27,500 bases of DNA from Sphaeroforma sirkka (GCA_001586965.3 LUCW03001993.1:1-27500), one strand, 5' to 3'. Positions 9,340 to 17,887 are shown, counted from the first letter of the stretch. Numbers and translations are program-made. The notes: generated from the sequence alone by a model not told the origin.

Positions 9340-9567
9340 TCAAGACTCATGTTGTACTCTATGTCGTTTAATATTTGGTCCAATAACCATTTCCGATGTA
9401 GGCGCCTTACGTTTATATTTTTGTACGGTAATAGCCAAAGGTTGCTCTTCATTAGTAAGTACGCTCGAAGACTTTTCTGCTCTGTTGGTAAGCAGATCAG
9501 AAAGTTTAGTCACGTAGGAAGTAGGTGGCAAATAGGGGATTTCAGATTCATCCGGGTTTGTAGTCAC
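9340..9567 (-). other. charged tail after the chromo-like domain, minus strand
   Basis: A 75-residue open stretch that is Ser/Thr/Lys-rich and ends with basic peptide VQKYKRKAPTSEMVIGP then NIKRHRVQHES. The KRK and KRHR clusters look like nuclear-localisation-type tails, which would suit the C-terminus of a retroelement protein. No domain is recognised. Confidence 0.3.
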
Positions 9568-9612
9568 CTGAGGAAACCCTTTCCCTTTATCTCGTGTGCT
9601 TTTATGTAAACG

Positions 9613-9785
9613 CTAATTCCATTTCTTATTAAAAATACAAAGGAAGTCGCGAGATTCACGAAAGGCATCGGAGGTTAGCCAAACTACTGTCCCATCCATA
9701 AAACGGGTCTTGTAGTGAGTGTACCCGTCTTCGGATGTTTTGTCAATTATATCTTTGGCTTGTGACTCCATAACTGGGACATCAG
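9613..9785 (-). other. chromo-like domain of the minus-strand fossil
   Basis: The peptide runs ESQAKDIIDKTSEDGYTHYK then TRFMDGTVVWLTSDAF and ends near FLCIFNKKWN. The layout (I/V-x-D/E-x-I start, G-x-x-x-Y/H-Y-K strand, D-G-x-x-x-W strand, aromatic-rich C-terminal helix) resembles a chromo or chromo-shadow fold as found at the C-terminus of chromoviral Pol. It is read by eye; a Tudor-like barrel is the alternative. Confidence 0.45.
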
Positions 9786-9799
9786 AATCAAATGAGCAC

Positions 9800-10369
9800 A
9801 ATGGTTGATGGGTCACTTTCATCTGGGTCCAATGCAATGAGATACGTGTTGAGCTCATCATACGACATGGCCATCAAAGGTATTTTTAACAGTTTGATTC
9901 TCGTCGTTTACAGCCTGTCGTAGAATAGCGCATATGCTGTTGTTAGACTTTGTACCTCCGGCGTTTTTGAATTCCATATATGCCGTGTTGAGACGACTGA
10001 TAAGGCTGGCGTAAGATTCGTTCCGTTCTTGTGTGATGCGGTTCAGTTTTCCTTCTAATGTCTGGATATCATCTTCGGTCAGGGCTTCAAACTTACGTTT
10101 CAGTGCGGCAAAGGCTTCTCACGGCTTATCAATGAATTCGCTGATCTCTGTTTGCAGCAGTGGAGATAAGGTGCGGTTGATAATCGATATGCCTCAGCGA
10201 TTTCCTTGGGTGTCCATCGGTTGCCTCTAGATGGGGTCGGATTGGTCAATATTGTTGGGATTCCTTCACAATTCACTAATAGAATTGTCTGGGGGTTCCA
10301 AGGAAGCCATTCGGCCTTCTATTCGAGAATAGTGGTGGTCTTAATATCCTTAGAGTCTATAGTGGGCAT
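9800..10369 (-). other. gag-like region of the minus-strand fossil
   Basis: Starts at a minus-strand ATG at 10369 (MPTIDSKDIKTTTIL). It has KAEWLPWN, then TQERNESYASLISRLNTA and YMEFKNAGGTKSNNSI, CAILRQAVNDENQ and MSYDELNTYLIALD. The pattern of a helical repeat 'Y..R+..+..EF..AGG..SN..+...LRQA' followed by 'M+YDEL...L' resembles copia/UBN2-type gag proteins. It is broken. Confidence 0.5.
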
Positions 10370-10384
10370 ATTGATAGCGCGAGA

Positions 10385-10490
10385 TCAGAGTGACCTGATA
10401 AGTTGTTAGAGTGCAATGTATTCGACTTTGAATAAAGTACAAATGTATCTATTTATTTCTGACCTCACCTTTGGTTTTATACCTAAGGTG
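10385..10490 (-). promoter_or_regulatory. possible LTR end, TATA box and primer-binding region of the minus-strand fossil
   Basis: On the minus strand, GGTATAAAACC (TATA box at 10475-10481) is followed by an AATAAA-type signal near 10455, then CTCTAACA ending at 10404, and then ACTTATCAGGTCACTCTGAT. A TATA box, a polyadenylation-like signal and an ...ACA end directly before a TTATCAG-type sequence resemble an LTR 3' end plus a copia-type primer-binding site. The gag-like ATG lies only 16 bp further on. No second LTR of this type is seen, so this is suggestive only. Confidence 0.35.
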
Positions 10491-11160
10491 TTTGTGCTAG
10501 TGTTCAGCCGCTTGGGCTGGCCAGGGTAAAAACTCATATGATCAGTATGAGAAACCTTATGCAGAACACTTTAACACTTCGATGCTTATCTATTTCGACT
10601 TCTCTGCAACTAAATCTCACGCTGATCACATGATGCATTTTCGCATAGGTTGTGACTCACATAGAACCGCAGCTATTGTTAGAATGTTGCGGTTGACAGG
10701 CTTAATCCACTCTCGGGAATTGGTTGAGAAACTTAATCTGCTCTTGGAAGTCAGTTAAGTGATAACTCAACTCTTGAGAGTAATTTGAGCAACTTGATTA
10801 GCTCTCGAGAGTGAGCTAACCCTGATGACTTCCATAGATCAAAGATGGTTTCTTGCTGTAAAATCTGGCCTGAGACCTGTAGTCTCTCAATGTGTATGTA
10901 TGCGATTGACACGGCTCTACACGATAACTAGCAGTCGGTTCTATTAGACATATGTGCGTATCTACAACGTATACAATCGTATTGGTTGCGACCTGTAAAG
11001 CTTCCGGTACCGTTTGGTGGGTATAGAGTGGAGGAAAAGAAAGCAAATGAAACACGAGCAACAAGGAATATTTGAAAGTATGAATAATGTGTATTATGTA
11101 TGATACTTTAGGTATATAGAACTTCTGTTTTAAATACGAAATCTTTAAGTATTTTTTAAT
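10405..11160. other. no gene seen; palindrome-rich patch at about 10710-10825
   Basis: I find no credible coding region. Around 10710-10825 there are clustered self-complementary motifs: CTCTCGAGAG, ACTCTTGAGAGT, and an imperfect inverted repeat pairing GTTAAGTGATAACTCAACTC with a GAGCTAAC-type arm. This could be the upstream part of the minus-strand LTR or unrelated structured DNA. Confidence 0.3.
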
Positions 11161-11164
11161 ATTA

Positions 11165-11480
11165 ACTGTCATATGTTCATGCACACATGCCTGTGCATGC
11201 AACTGAATATTTTTGTGTGTGCATGCATCTGCACGTCGTTTTGTATGTTAACAAATAAATGTATACTTACACAATTTAGTTTTGGGTGAACATCAATGCA
11301 GTATTTTGGTTTCAATTATTAAAACGATATGTATGTTTTTAATTATTCAACCTGTTCTTGTATGTCCATACACATATGTTTGTGCATGCACCTGTATATA
11401 TATAAATGTGCATCCATCTACATGTTCTTATGTAGATTCGTATATAAATGTATACTTACACAATGTTACATTGGATGAGC
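11165..11480. repeat. diverged ~120-bp duplication
   Basis: Two segments, roughly 11165-11285 and 11360-11480, share the same order of words: GTGCATGCA, then CATC(T/C)AC/GCAC, then ATAAATGTATACTTACACAAT. They are spaced about 190 bp apart. The copies are clearly diverged and hold no convincing gene. Confidence 0.5.
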
Positions 11481-11673
11481 AACGTCAACACGGAATAAAT
11501 GCAAGACAATCGGTTTCGACGAAGAGAACATGTGTAAAGCTGGTATATCCGGTCTGAACATCAAAGTTGTAGAGGTCATCATATTCCGTTGTCAAGACAA
11601 GGGAATAGAGTATGCGATGGCGCCAATGAAGGTAAAACAACGATTTTTGGCACTACACCTACAGCATAAGATA
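11476..11673 (+). other. short coding-like stretch, not recognised
   Basis: An open stretch of about 65 codons reads as ordinary-looking protein: NKCKTIGFDEENMCKAGISG, then LNIKVVEVIIFRCQDKGIEY and AMAPMKVKQRFLALHLQHK, stopping at TAG 11671-11673. Internal ATG codons exist (11529). Amino-acid composition is balanced, unlike the neighbouring AT-rich DNA, but length is short and I know no family match. It could be a decayed exon or chance. Confidence 0.25.
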
Positions 11674-12576
11674 GACTAGATTCTAGTTTACAATTTGGAT
11701 TTTGTGATTATTGGCTATGATAAAATTATTTTAGACAAAGCAATGCAAGCCTTCCAATGTATCCGACATTACAACTATATCAGATTCGGGCGAAGGTACA
11801 CTACTGAAACCTGTACAGTTACAACTTTTGGTCGCAGTTACAACATTTAGCTCCATTATACTTTAATAGCTACCTTATTGTTACTAAGCGGCTATCGCAG
11901 CAAAACTGCTATGACAGTGAATGCTTTCTTGCCATGGCTCGGGGTTTTCATACCTTCTACTATCTGAAATGTCTATGCGCACAAGAAATGGTCTGAGACC
12001 AAATGTGAAAAGTATACAGAAGAAACAGAAGTGGCGAAGAATACGTTCTTCTGATAGCCGTTGCTTGTATGGATAGATAAGGACATTAACTATCCAGCAC
12101 GCGCAGATCGATCTCTTGATGAAAATGTGCACGCTGACCAATACGAGACAAGAAACCTATACACGCTGCTAGATATTAGAATAAGACGATGATGACATAT
12201 GGGCGGTCAATAAATGACATAAATATTATGACACATATATCGAGCAGAACGGTACATAGATTAGGTATATTTGAAAGTGATAGGTCTGCCGCCGTTGCCA
12301 TGGTCTGGTACTTATGTTAAACTGGATATAGAGTCAGTTGCGAGATGAGATTGCCTACACTGCGTGCTTATGATGTCTAGTGCAGCATTGTGATTTCTGC
12401 CCAGTTTATGACCAAAAAAATGGTATTGTCGAGTATTTAACATAAAACCTCTACGTCGCCTATTCTACCTTGGCAACTAAAAGTGCCTGAGATATCTTCG
12501 GTTTTATTTGCGGCGCGTTTGTCTATGAATAATGTTCTACACACAGTTTGTCGAAAACTCGAATTCACTACATATG
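11674..12576. other. about 900 bp with no supported feature
   Basis: Short open stretches exist on both strands (for example 11884-12141 minus) but none has domain-like sequence, splice context or start context that stands out. No repeat or RNA gene was seen. Confidence 0.5.
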
Positions 12577-13062
12577 ATGTCGCGTTGATCAAATGAATTG
12601 TAGCCATAAATGCAGCGATTAAGACGTAAATTTTGATGATCATTCGTATACTCTCATTCAATCTAAAAAACAACAACTGTGTGCTATAGTCAATCTTTGT
12701 GCGTGGTAACGTAGCAATAGGCTACAGATACGATAAAATGGCTGTATTTTGTGTATGCGTGATAGACAGGGATAAATATACTGGCGTTTAATGCCACGTT
12801 GATCAAACGAGTTATAGCCATAAATGCAGCGATTAAGACCTATTTTGATGATCATTCGTATACTCTCCGACAATCTAAAAAAACAACAACTGCGTGCTAT
12901 AGTCAATCTTGAGGTAGCATTTGACAAATCACATGACGGTCCTAAACGCAAGCATCGGTCGATGATATATGTGCGTGGTAACGTAGCAACAAGCTATAGA
13001 TACGATAAAATGGCTGTATTATGTGTATGTGTGATAGACAGGGATAAATATACTGGCGTTTA
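12577..13062 (+). repeat. tandem duplication, 214-bp and 272-bp copies
   Basis: Copy 1 (12577-12790) and copy 2 (12791-13062) are adjacent direct repeats. Both begin ATGxCxCGTTGATCAAA and end GATAAATATACTGGCGTTTA. They are nearly identical apart from scattered substitutions and one block of about 59 bp (GAGGTAGCATTTGACAAATC through GATGATATA) present only in copy 2, between CAATCTT and TGTGCGTGG. Confidence 0.85.
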
Positions 13063-13237
13063 CTATTTTGTGACAGTGGAAGACTGTATTTGTTTATTGC
13101 CGATTGCACCAACCAAACGAGTTGTAACTGATGAAGGCGAAGGTGAAATCAAAATTGTGAAACCAAAATTCTTAAGGTTTCACCCTGTCACAATCGCACG
13201 ACCTGGGTGCATGCACGAGCTGTGCTCAAACGGGTAA
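12824..13237 (+). CDS. unidentified coding-like ORF overlapping the tandem duplication
   Basis: A 137-codon open frame. Its first half lies in copy 2 of the tandem duplication. The second half reads as a plausible globular protein: RGNVATSYRYDKMAVLCVCV, IDRDKYTGVYYFVTVEDCIC, LLPIAPTKR, then EGEIKIVKPKFLRFHPVTIA. A GTAAGAG donor-like site directly follows the last sense codons (13231 onward), and a second frame continues as coding-like downstream, so it could be an exon of a host gene or a decayed gene. The ATG at 12824 is only the first in frame. I do not recognise the family. Confidence 0.35.
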   Translation: MQRLRPILMIIRILSDNLKKQQLRAIVNLEVAFDKSHDGPKRKHRSMIYVRGNVATSYRYDKMAVLCVCVIDRDKYTGVYYFVTVEDCICLLPIAPTKRVVTDEGEGEIKIVKPKFLRFHPVTIARPGCMHELCSNG

Positions 13238-13452
13238 GAGAATTAGGAGACTCAGGATCGACCGATGGAATGTGCTCCTGGTCGAAGCGTCCAAAAAGCC
13301 AGAAAAGAAATTAACCCGAATCTGATCAGCACTCCTTTGTTATTACTGAAGAATTGGTGACACAGAGCAAATACTTTGCTTGCGCTGTCAATAGAGCACG
13401 ATATAAGCCACCGACTAATCGACACTCTAAAGTACTTGAAGAACAGCTAAGT
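13200..13452 (+). other. coding-like continuation, not recognised
   Basis: A plus-strand frame different from the preceding ORF reads WVHARAVLKRVRELGDSGST then MCSWSKRPKSQKRN, and after a stop VITEELVTQSKYFACAVNRA and YKPPTNRHSKVLEEQLS. Balanced, basic composition suggests a former C-terminal coding region. With at least one stop and a different frame from 12824-13237 it is not an intact gene as it stands. Confidence 0.25.
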
Positions 13453-13564
13453 TGAACACGCTTACCACCACGGGTAGAGGGAGCGAGGCTTTAAAATGTA
13501 TCAGCTTATGGACCACTAGCACATGTACGCTTAAAATAAAATGTAATATACAAGGTCCAGATAT

Positions 13565-13892
13565 TCATATAATCGATTTCTCCTTTATCACCCATCTGCG
13601 AGCGAATCGGTATACTTCCACATATTCTTCGTCTGCTTATGGCTTATTCATCCACCAATCAGCTATTAATGATTTAATACTCTCGATCCCGCGAGCCACT
13701 TGCGCCTCTATATCCGCAATATCAATCTCTGTGTGGGTCTTATTGCGGCCACTAAAACTTTCATAAATTTACAATTGTTCTTGCATATTTATACAATCTT
13801 TGGCGATATCTCTATCCACTTGAGAGCGTTCCATGCTGAACGAAAACTGATACGCCTGTATCTTGCGTGGTATACAAACGCAAATTCCTAGC
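13565..13892 (-). pseudogene. minus-strand coding-like remnant, not recognised
   Basis: One minus-strand frame stays protein-like for over 300 bp despite being interrupted: KLGICVCIPRKIQAYQFSFS, MERSQVDRDIAKDCINMQEQ, then GRNKTHTEIDIADIEAQVAR, GIESIKSLIADWWMNKP, and EEYVEVYRFARRWVIKEKS. Persistence of helical, charged sequence in a single frame suggests real former coding sequence. No family is recognised. Confidence 0.3.
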
Positions 13893-14120
13893 TTTTCTGA
13901 TTAATAACTACAATACACATATACCATAGATGTGGATTCATCACCGCGTATTATCTTAGGCCCTTAATCGTCGGTATTATGTACGTGGCTTCCATACATA
14001 TAAACAATAATTATAGTAAAAAGGTGGTTATGGGCCCTAAACTACCAACGAGGGCTAGATGCACCTGACGGTCCTACTGTTGGAGTCAATACCTCCTAGC
14101 CTCCTGGAAGGAATGAAACA
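13893..14120. other. spacer left of the copia-like element, no supported feature
   Basis: AT-rich DNA with no credible ORF, repeat or RNA gene. It ends at the target-site duplication of the copia-like element. Confidence 0.5.
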
Positions 14121-14125
14121 CATGT
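14121..14125 (+). repeat. target-site duplication CATGT, left copy
   Basis: CATGT directly precedes the 5' LTR and recurs directly after the 3' LTR at 18560-18564. A 5-bp duplication is the usual size for Ty1/copia integrases. Confidence 0.7.
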
Positions 14126-14337
14126 TATTGAGCATGACTGAGCATGACTCATTTATTCTACATGCCAAACTGAGTATTTCCTAACTCAACTAGGTTTTAC
14201 ATATCCTTGGTAACAAATTATTTTGAATACGTTTTAATTATATTTTCACTTTCACAACATAACTTTATTATATATTTACAACACGAATATTACAATAAAG
14301 TTAGTTCTTCTTGTTCAAATATTTCTTTAGCTTATTA
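14126..14337 (+). repeat. 5' LTR of the copia-like fossil
   Basis: Begins TATTGAGCATGACTGAGCAT and ends TTTAGCTTATTA. It is matched by 18359-18559 over its whole length. It is short for an LTR. The ends are TA...TA instead of TG...CA, as judged by the shared boundary and the flanking duplication. Confidence 0.85.
14130..14151 (+). promoter_or_regulatory. doubled GAGCATGACT with TGACTCA motif in the LTR
   Basis: The LTR starts with two head-to-tail copies of GAGCATGACT; the second runs into TGACTCA (14145-14151), the consensus for bZIP factors of the AP-1/Gcn4 class. The same motif is kept in the 3' LTR at 18378-18384. A role in LTR transcription is an inference. Confidence 0.4.
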
Positions 14338-14373
14338 GGTTATGGCCCTTTATTATTAATTTTCTATATCACT

Positions 14374-15230
14374 ATGTCAGTATCCGATACTGATGATAGT
14401 GAAATCCCTCACTCAAACAGGGATTTTGACCGTGATTAGGCTCAACTCCGATATAACGGGTCCAACTACGATTCTTGGTACAATGAACTGTACAGCACTG
14501 CAGTCATCCACCGAATGAATATCACAGCCGTTCTTGAATACAGACCGTCCGACCGCCCGGCTTTTGTCAAATGCACGGCTCCTCAAACACCGATCCCTGA
14601 GAACGTTCACGCATCTACTCAGGCTTTCCGGAGAAAACTAGGAAGGATGATTCTTACCATCGTACCCATGCTATAATCATTCGATCCTTGTCAGTCAAAG
14701 AAACTCCGACAGAATCTGACAAATAACAATATCACCGCTGACCCATGGTACTTAATGTTATTCCTTGTCCACAAATACTCCTATTGCTCGGATCACATAG
14801 CAAAGCCAATTGATATCGCATATTTGGAGGCGTCTACCTGTACGGACGAGGAACCGGTTCGAGTTTGGGCCGAAAGATGCTGCAAATTACAGAATGCTGT
14901 AAAAGATCAAGGATCAGTCTTTACAGACAAATCTATTACATCAATTTTTGTTCGTTATCTCTCACAGACGGACCAGGATCAAGCACATCACTATTTGTTC
15001 ACACATGACTCGGCTACCACACCTCCGCTGACACCATGTGAGCACCTCGACAAATGGTGAAAACCTGACCCAGAGAGAACAGTAAAAGATACCCCGGTAG
15101 TAGCCTATATTCGCTCCAAGTCTTCTGCCACTGCCCCGCCCATTGCTCGGCCACGACTCCGGACCCCATATACGGCTCCACCATGCTTCATCTATTAGAA
15201 ACCAACCAACCCATCGTGCGTCCGTGTGCC
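14374..15230 (+). other. gag-like region of the copia-like fossil
   Basis: Begins near an ATG at 14374 (MSVSDTDDSEIPHSNRDF), about 36 bp after the 5' LTR. A later block (about 14755-15057) is helix-rich, with PVRVWAERCCKLQNAVKDQG and FVRYLSQTDQDQAHHYLF. It precedes zinc knuckles, as gag does. Family homology of this part is not clear to me. Confidence 0.55.
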
Positions 15231-15237
15231 CTCTTGC

Positions 15238-15340
15238 ATGTGGAAAATGTGGCACTAAAGCACACAATAATGCCACTTGCCCTGAGATTAAACTCAAGTG
15301 TGAAATATGCCACATGGACGGTCACAACGAGATATGCTGC
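15238..15340 (+). other. two CCHC zinc knuckles of the copia-like fossil
   Basis: CGKCGTKAHNNATC (15238-15279) and CEICHMDGHNEICC (15299-15340) both fit C-x2-C-x4-H-x4-C exactly, the retroviral nucleocapsid knuckle that binds RNA during packaging. Confidence 0.85.
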
Positions 15341-15424
15341 AGCCGCCGCCCCAATAAAAAGAATATCGCTTATTCCACTGTTCCTTTTATTGCCAAAATC
15401 ACAGTCTCAACCATGGGATTATAA

Positions 15425-15490
15425 TAAGACATCTTTATTAATCGACGGAGATGCAACGGCAAATTACCTGAATACTTCATCACGTTAATT
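15425..15490 (+). other. aspartic protease active-site block of the copia-like fossil
   Basis: SLLIDGDATANYLNTSS lies just after the zinc knuckles. It resembles the copia protease block (W/L-L-x-D-S-G-A-T/S-x-H/N) around the catalytic Asp. The rest of the protease is hard to follow. It is part of a fossil. Confidence 0.5.
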
Positions 15491-16074
15491 GCTTTAACAG
15501 ATCGAACATGGCAAGTTTCCACTACTTCTTGCCAATAACACTACCGTCACTATTACTTTAGTCTCAAACTACAGCAACCAATCGTATCACAAAACCAGCT
15601 GCAGGATAATGGATTTGATCTCCATTTTCCACCTTCCATGAAGACCTGCCATCTTACACATGGTCATAATCTCCACAAAATCTATAGATTGCACGGAGGT
15701 TATCATGTCACCTATGACACACTATGCACTCTCTCTAAATCGCATCCTCCGGTTCAACCCTAAACTCATAGTCTTCGAGCACAACCTCCCGCTACCCACA
15801 TACCTGGTATTCGCCAAATAATAAAAGCAGACACGGTTCCAACTCCGAAATCCCCAACTCCCCCAGCGTAACTTACCTGTGGCTCAACCGCTTCTACCAA
15901 CTCCTCAGTCACAACGTGAACCCCTCCTATCGAAGGATTCACCTAGAAGACACAGTACAACCACAGCTCCTGTTCCCAATTCAACTACACCACACAGTAC
16001 AACCACAGCTCTTGTTCCCATCACTTCTACGACTGTCACGAACAAGACCTCCATAGGACCTACAGTACAAACAT

Positions 16075-16145
16075 ATGACGAATACCATCGTCGAAACGGT
16101 CACCCTAATAAGACTACAACAATACGTATGGCTGCTAAGGAGGAG
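16075..16145 (+). other. copia-type pre-integrase H-H block
   Basis: YDEYHRRNGHPNKTTTIRMA matches the copia pre-integrase signature (WHRRLGHPS...L), including the H-x4-H pair of the HHCC zinc-binding domain (first His at about 16086). The matching C-x2-C is found some 600 bp further on at about 16692, with a methyltransferase-like region between. Confidence 0.6.
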
Positions 16146-16221
16146 ATTACAATTACCATCTGCCCTCCTCTATATTACAACAGAGGATTGACAAATCGAT
16201 CCTGTACTTTGGTCGAAAGCT

Positions 16222-16666
16222 ATGACTCACTTGGATTACCAGCCCACCATTGACTGCTTCGCATCACCTAACAATACTCAACTTCCACGCTTCGCCGGCC
16301 CTGAAGTGGGTGAAGTTCGCTGTTTCAGAAAGGTCAATCTTCTCAATGAGCGAGCATATGGCAATCCTGGTTGGTCATTAACACATGAATGTATCAAAAT
16401 CAACATTCAATGTGGCATAGTCATTGCTATTGTCGTACCACTCAGACCATGCGCAAAATGATGTAATCGTTTCATTTCTCGATTACAACGCCAACCTTAT
16501 ATATATAAATATATATAATACGCAACACAGCAAAGACATTCAGACTACATGGTATCAATACTATGACAAAACCGTCTTGGATATATACCTTGGTCGCTAT
16601 TCTGGGTCCGCTCTGCTCCGCTGTACCCCCTGGGCCGGGACTCTAAGCAGCTTTCACGTTCTATGA
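16222..16666 (+). other. Dam-like methyltransferase domain inside the copia-like fossil
   Basis: TIDCFASPNNTQLPRFAG at about 16246-16300 fits the 'D-x-FAS-x2-N-x2-LPRF' start of the Dam-like domain known from DIRS-type and some Ty3 elements. RAYGNPGWSLTHECI near 16350-16390 fits its NPPW block. AIVVPLRP follows, and the end, DIYLGRYSGSALLRCTPW near 16600-16630, resembles the end of the domain at 3060-3450 (DTFLYQGSYSIKKTPW). The shared order of four blocks with the Ty3-like copy is the main support. It is read by eye and broken. Confidence 0.55.
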
Positions 16667-16679
16667 GGCGTACACTGAA

Positions 16680-17345
16680 TTTGATAAACATTGTAATGCT
16701 TGTTTAGAAGCTAAAATGCGACGCAAGAGCATCCGAATCCAAACTTCAGACAACGTCACAGGCCCAGCCGAGCGTTTCCATATTGATATTCAGGGACCTA
16801 TGCCTCCTGATCGCCATGGTCACAAGTACGCTTTGAACATGGTATGTGACGGTACTAAGTACAATCTACATTCTAATCTCAAGAATCTCAACTATATTGC
16901 TGATCGAGTTCTTGAATTATTCTTACAAATTCCAGCACACTACAAGCCACATACCAGTATCGCCACAAAGTAAGGAGACTACCAAAATAATCCGATCTCG
17001 TCATATCTACCTTGGCCGCACACCGCCTCATTGCCTTGAATTTAACGGAATGATTGAATGTCAGCATGATACTTAGAGAATATGACACGTGCACTACTCG
17101 AAGATGCTAACTAACCCAAAGGTTGCTGGGGATATGCTAAAATGTATGCCGGCATTATCCGTAATGAGAATCTCTCCTCTGGTGATATCGTCTCTTCCCC
17201 AGCCGATAAGTGGTTCAAAACCACTGTCCTCCGGTTTCCCGAAGCCCATTACGGGTGCGTCATTATCTGGAAGCTGGAAGGCAAGAATTATACTGATGCG
17301 CACAAATATGGCGATCATTTCGGCCGTGGTACCACGTGTTTCTAG
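16680..17345 (+). other. integrase of the copia-like fossil
   Basis: FDKHCNACLEAKMRRKS supplies C-x2-C of the zinc-binding domain. ERFHIDIQGPMPPDRHGHKY with MVCDGTKY near 16770-16860 is the start of the DDE core (copia: H-T/I-D-L/I-x-GP...Y). FNGMIE near 17040-17058 is the NG-x-x-E block with the catalytic Glu. SPADKWF with HYGCVIIW near 17200-17275 and GRGTTCF resemble the copia post-integrase region (SP...W....L..FGC). It is part of a fossil. Confidence 0.75.
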
Positions 17346-17886
17346 ATAGGTGCCCCAACTCAACGCCTTATACCTGGCTCATCCAGAGTTTCAAAACGGA
17401 ACGGAAACTTTTCTCCGCGATGTTAAGTTCTTCCCTACGAAGTTTCCCGAATGGTATACGGATGGGAAGCGATGCACTCCAAGTTCCAACCCCTGTTCCT
17501 ACGACATTCCACTTCACTGGGCGAAGGATTTGGCCAAACACACAAAATCCATACCCTTTATTTCGCCTCACCCACCAGATGTGGCTACCACCACAACCAA
17601 TCCTTCGACAATCGTGTCCTCTCCTCGCCCACCATCCTCCTTTCCACTACCATCTATCGCACCCCAACCTATCCTACCCAAAGCAGACCTCCCGTCGACC
17701 CTTATGTCCTCCGCCACATCTCCTCCTCTTCCTACTTTGGCCACCTAACTTCCAGACAGCACAACCGGTATTGCCCAACAAACTGGTTCTGCACAACCAT
17801 CTGCTCCTCCTCCCATATCTCCACCGCAACTTTCACCTCCCACATCCCCAATCACTCATGACGACCCCACTGATGATCATATTCAA
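17346..17886 (+). other. post-integrase and proline-rich region of the copia-like fossil
   Basis: NALYLAHPEFQNGTETFLRD with VKFFPTKFPEW near 17356-17455 matches the copia block 'YRL..P......SRDV.F.E..FP'. It is followed by a Pro/Ser-rich stretch up to about 17870, which in copia elements links integrase to RT. The RT expected next is not seen; the minisatellite follows instead. Confidence 0.7.
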
Positions 17887-17887
17887 A

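Larger units (their letters stand above)
9218..10404 (-). mobile_element. minus-strand LTR retroelement fossil with gag-like and chromo-like parts
   Basis: On the minus strand, starting near 10404, there is a possible LTR end and primer-binding region, then a gag-like region (about 10369-9800), a chromo-like segment (about 9785-9613), and a charged tail (about 9567-9340). No RT, RNase H or integrase is visible, so the copy looks strongly reduced. It is broken, with several interruptions. Whether the inverted LTR at 9097-8881 is its own 3' LTR is uncertain, because the putative LTR end near 10404 is not similar to that LTR. Confidence 0.55.

Noticed and set aside
11884-12141. Minus-strand 85-codon open frame
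   Set aside because: Hydrophobic, Cys/Phe-rich chance composition, with no domain, splice or start support.
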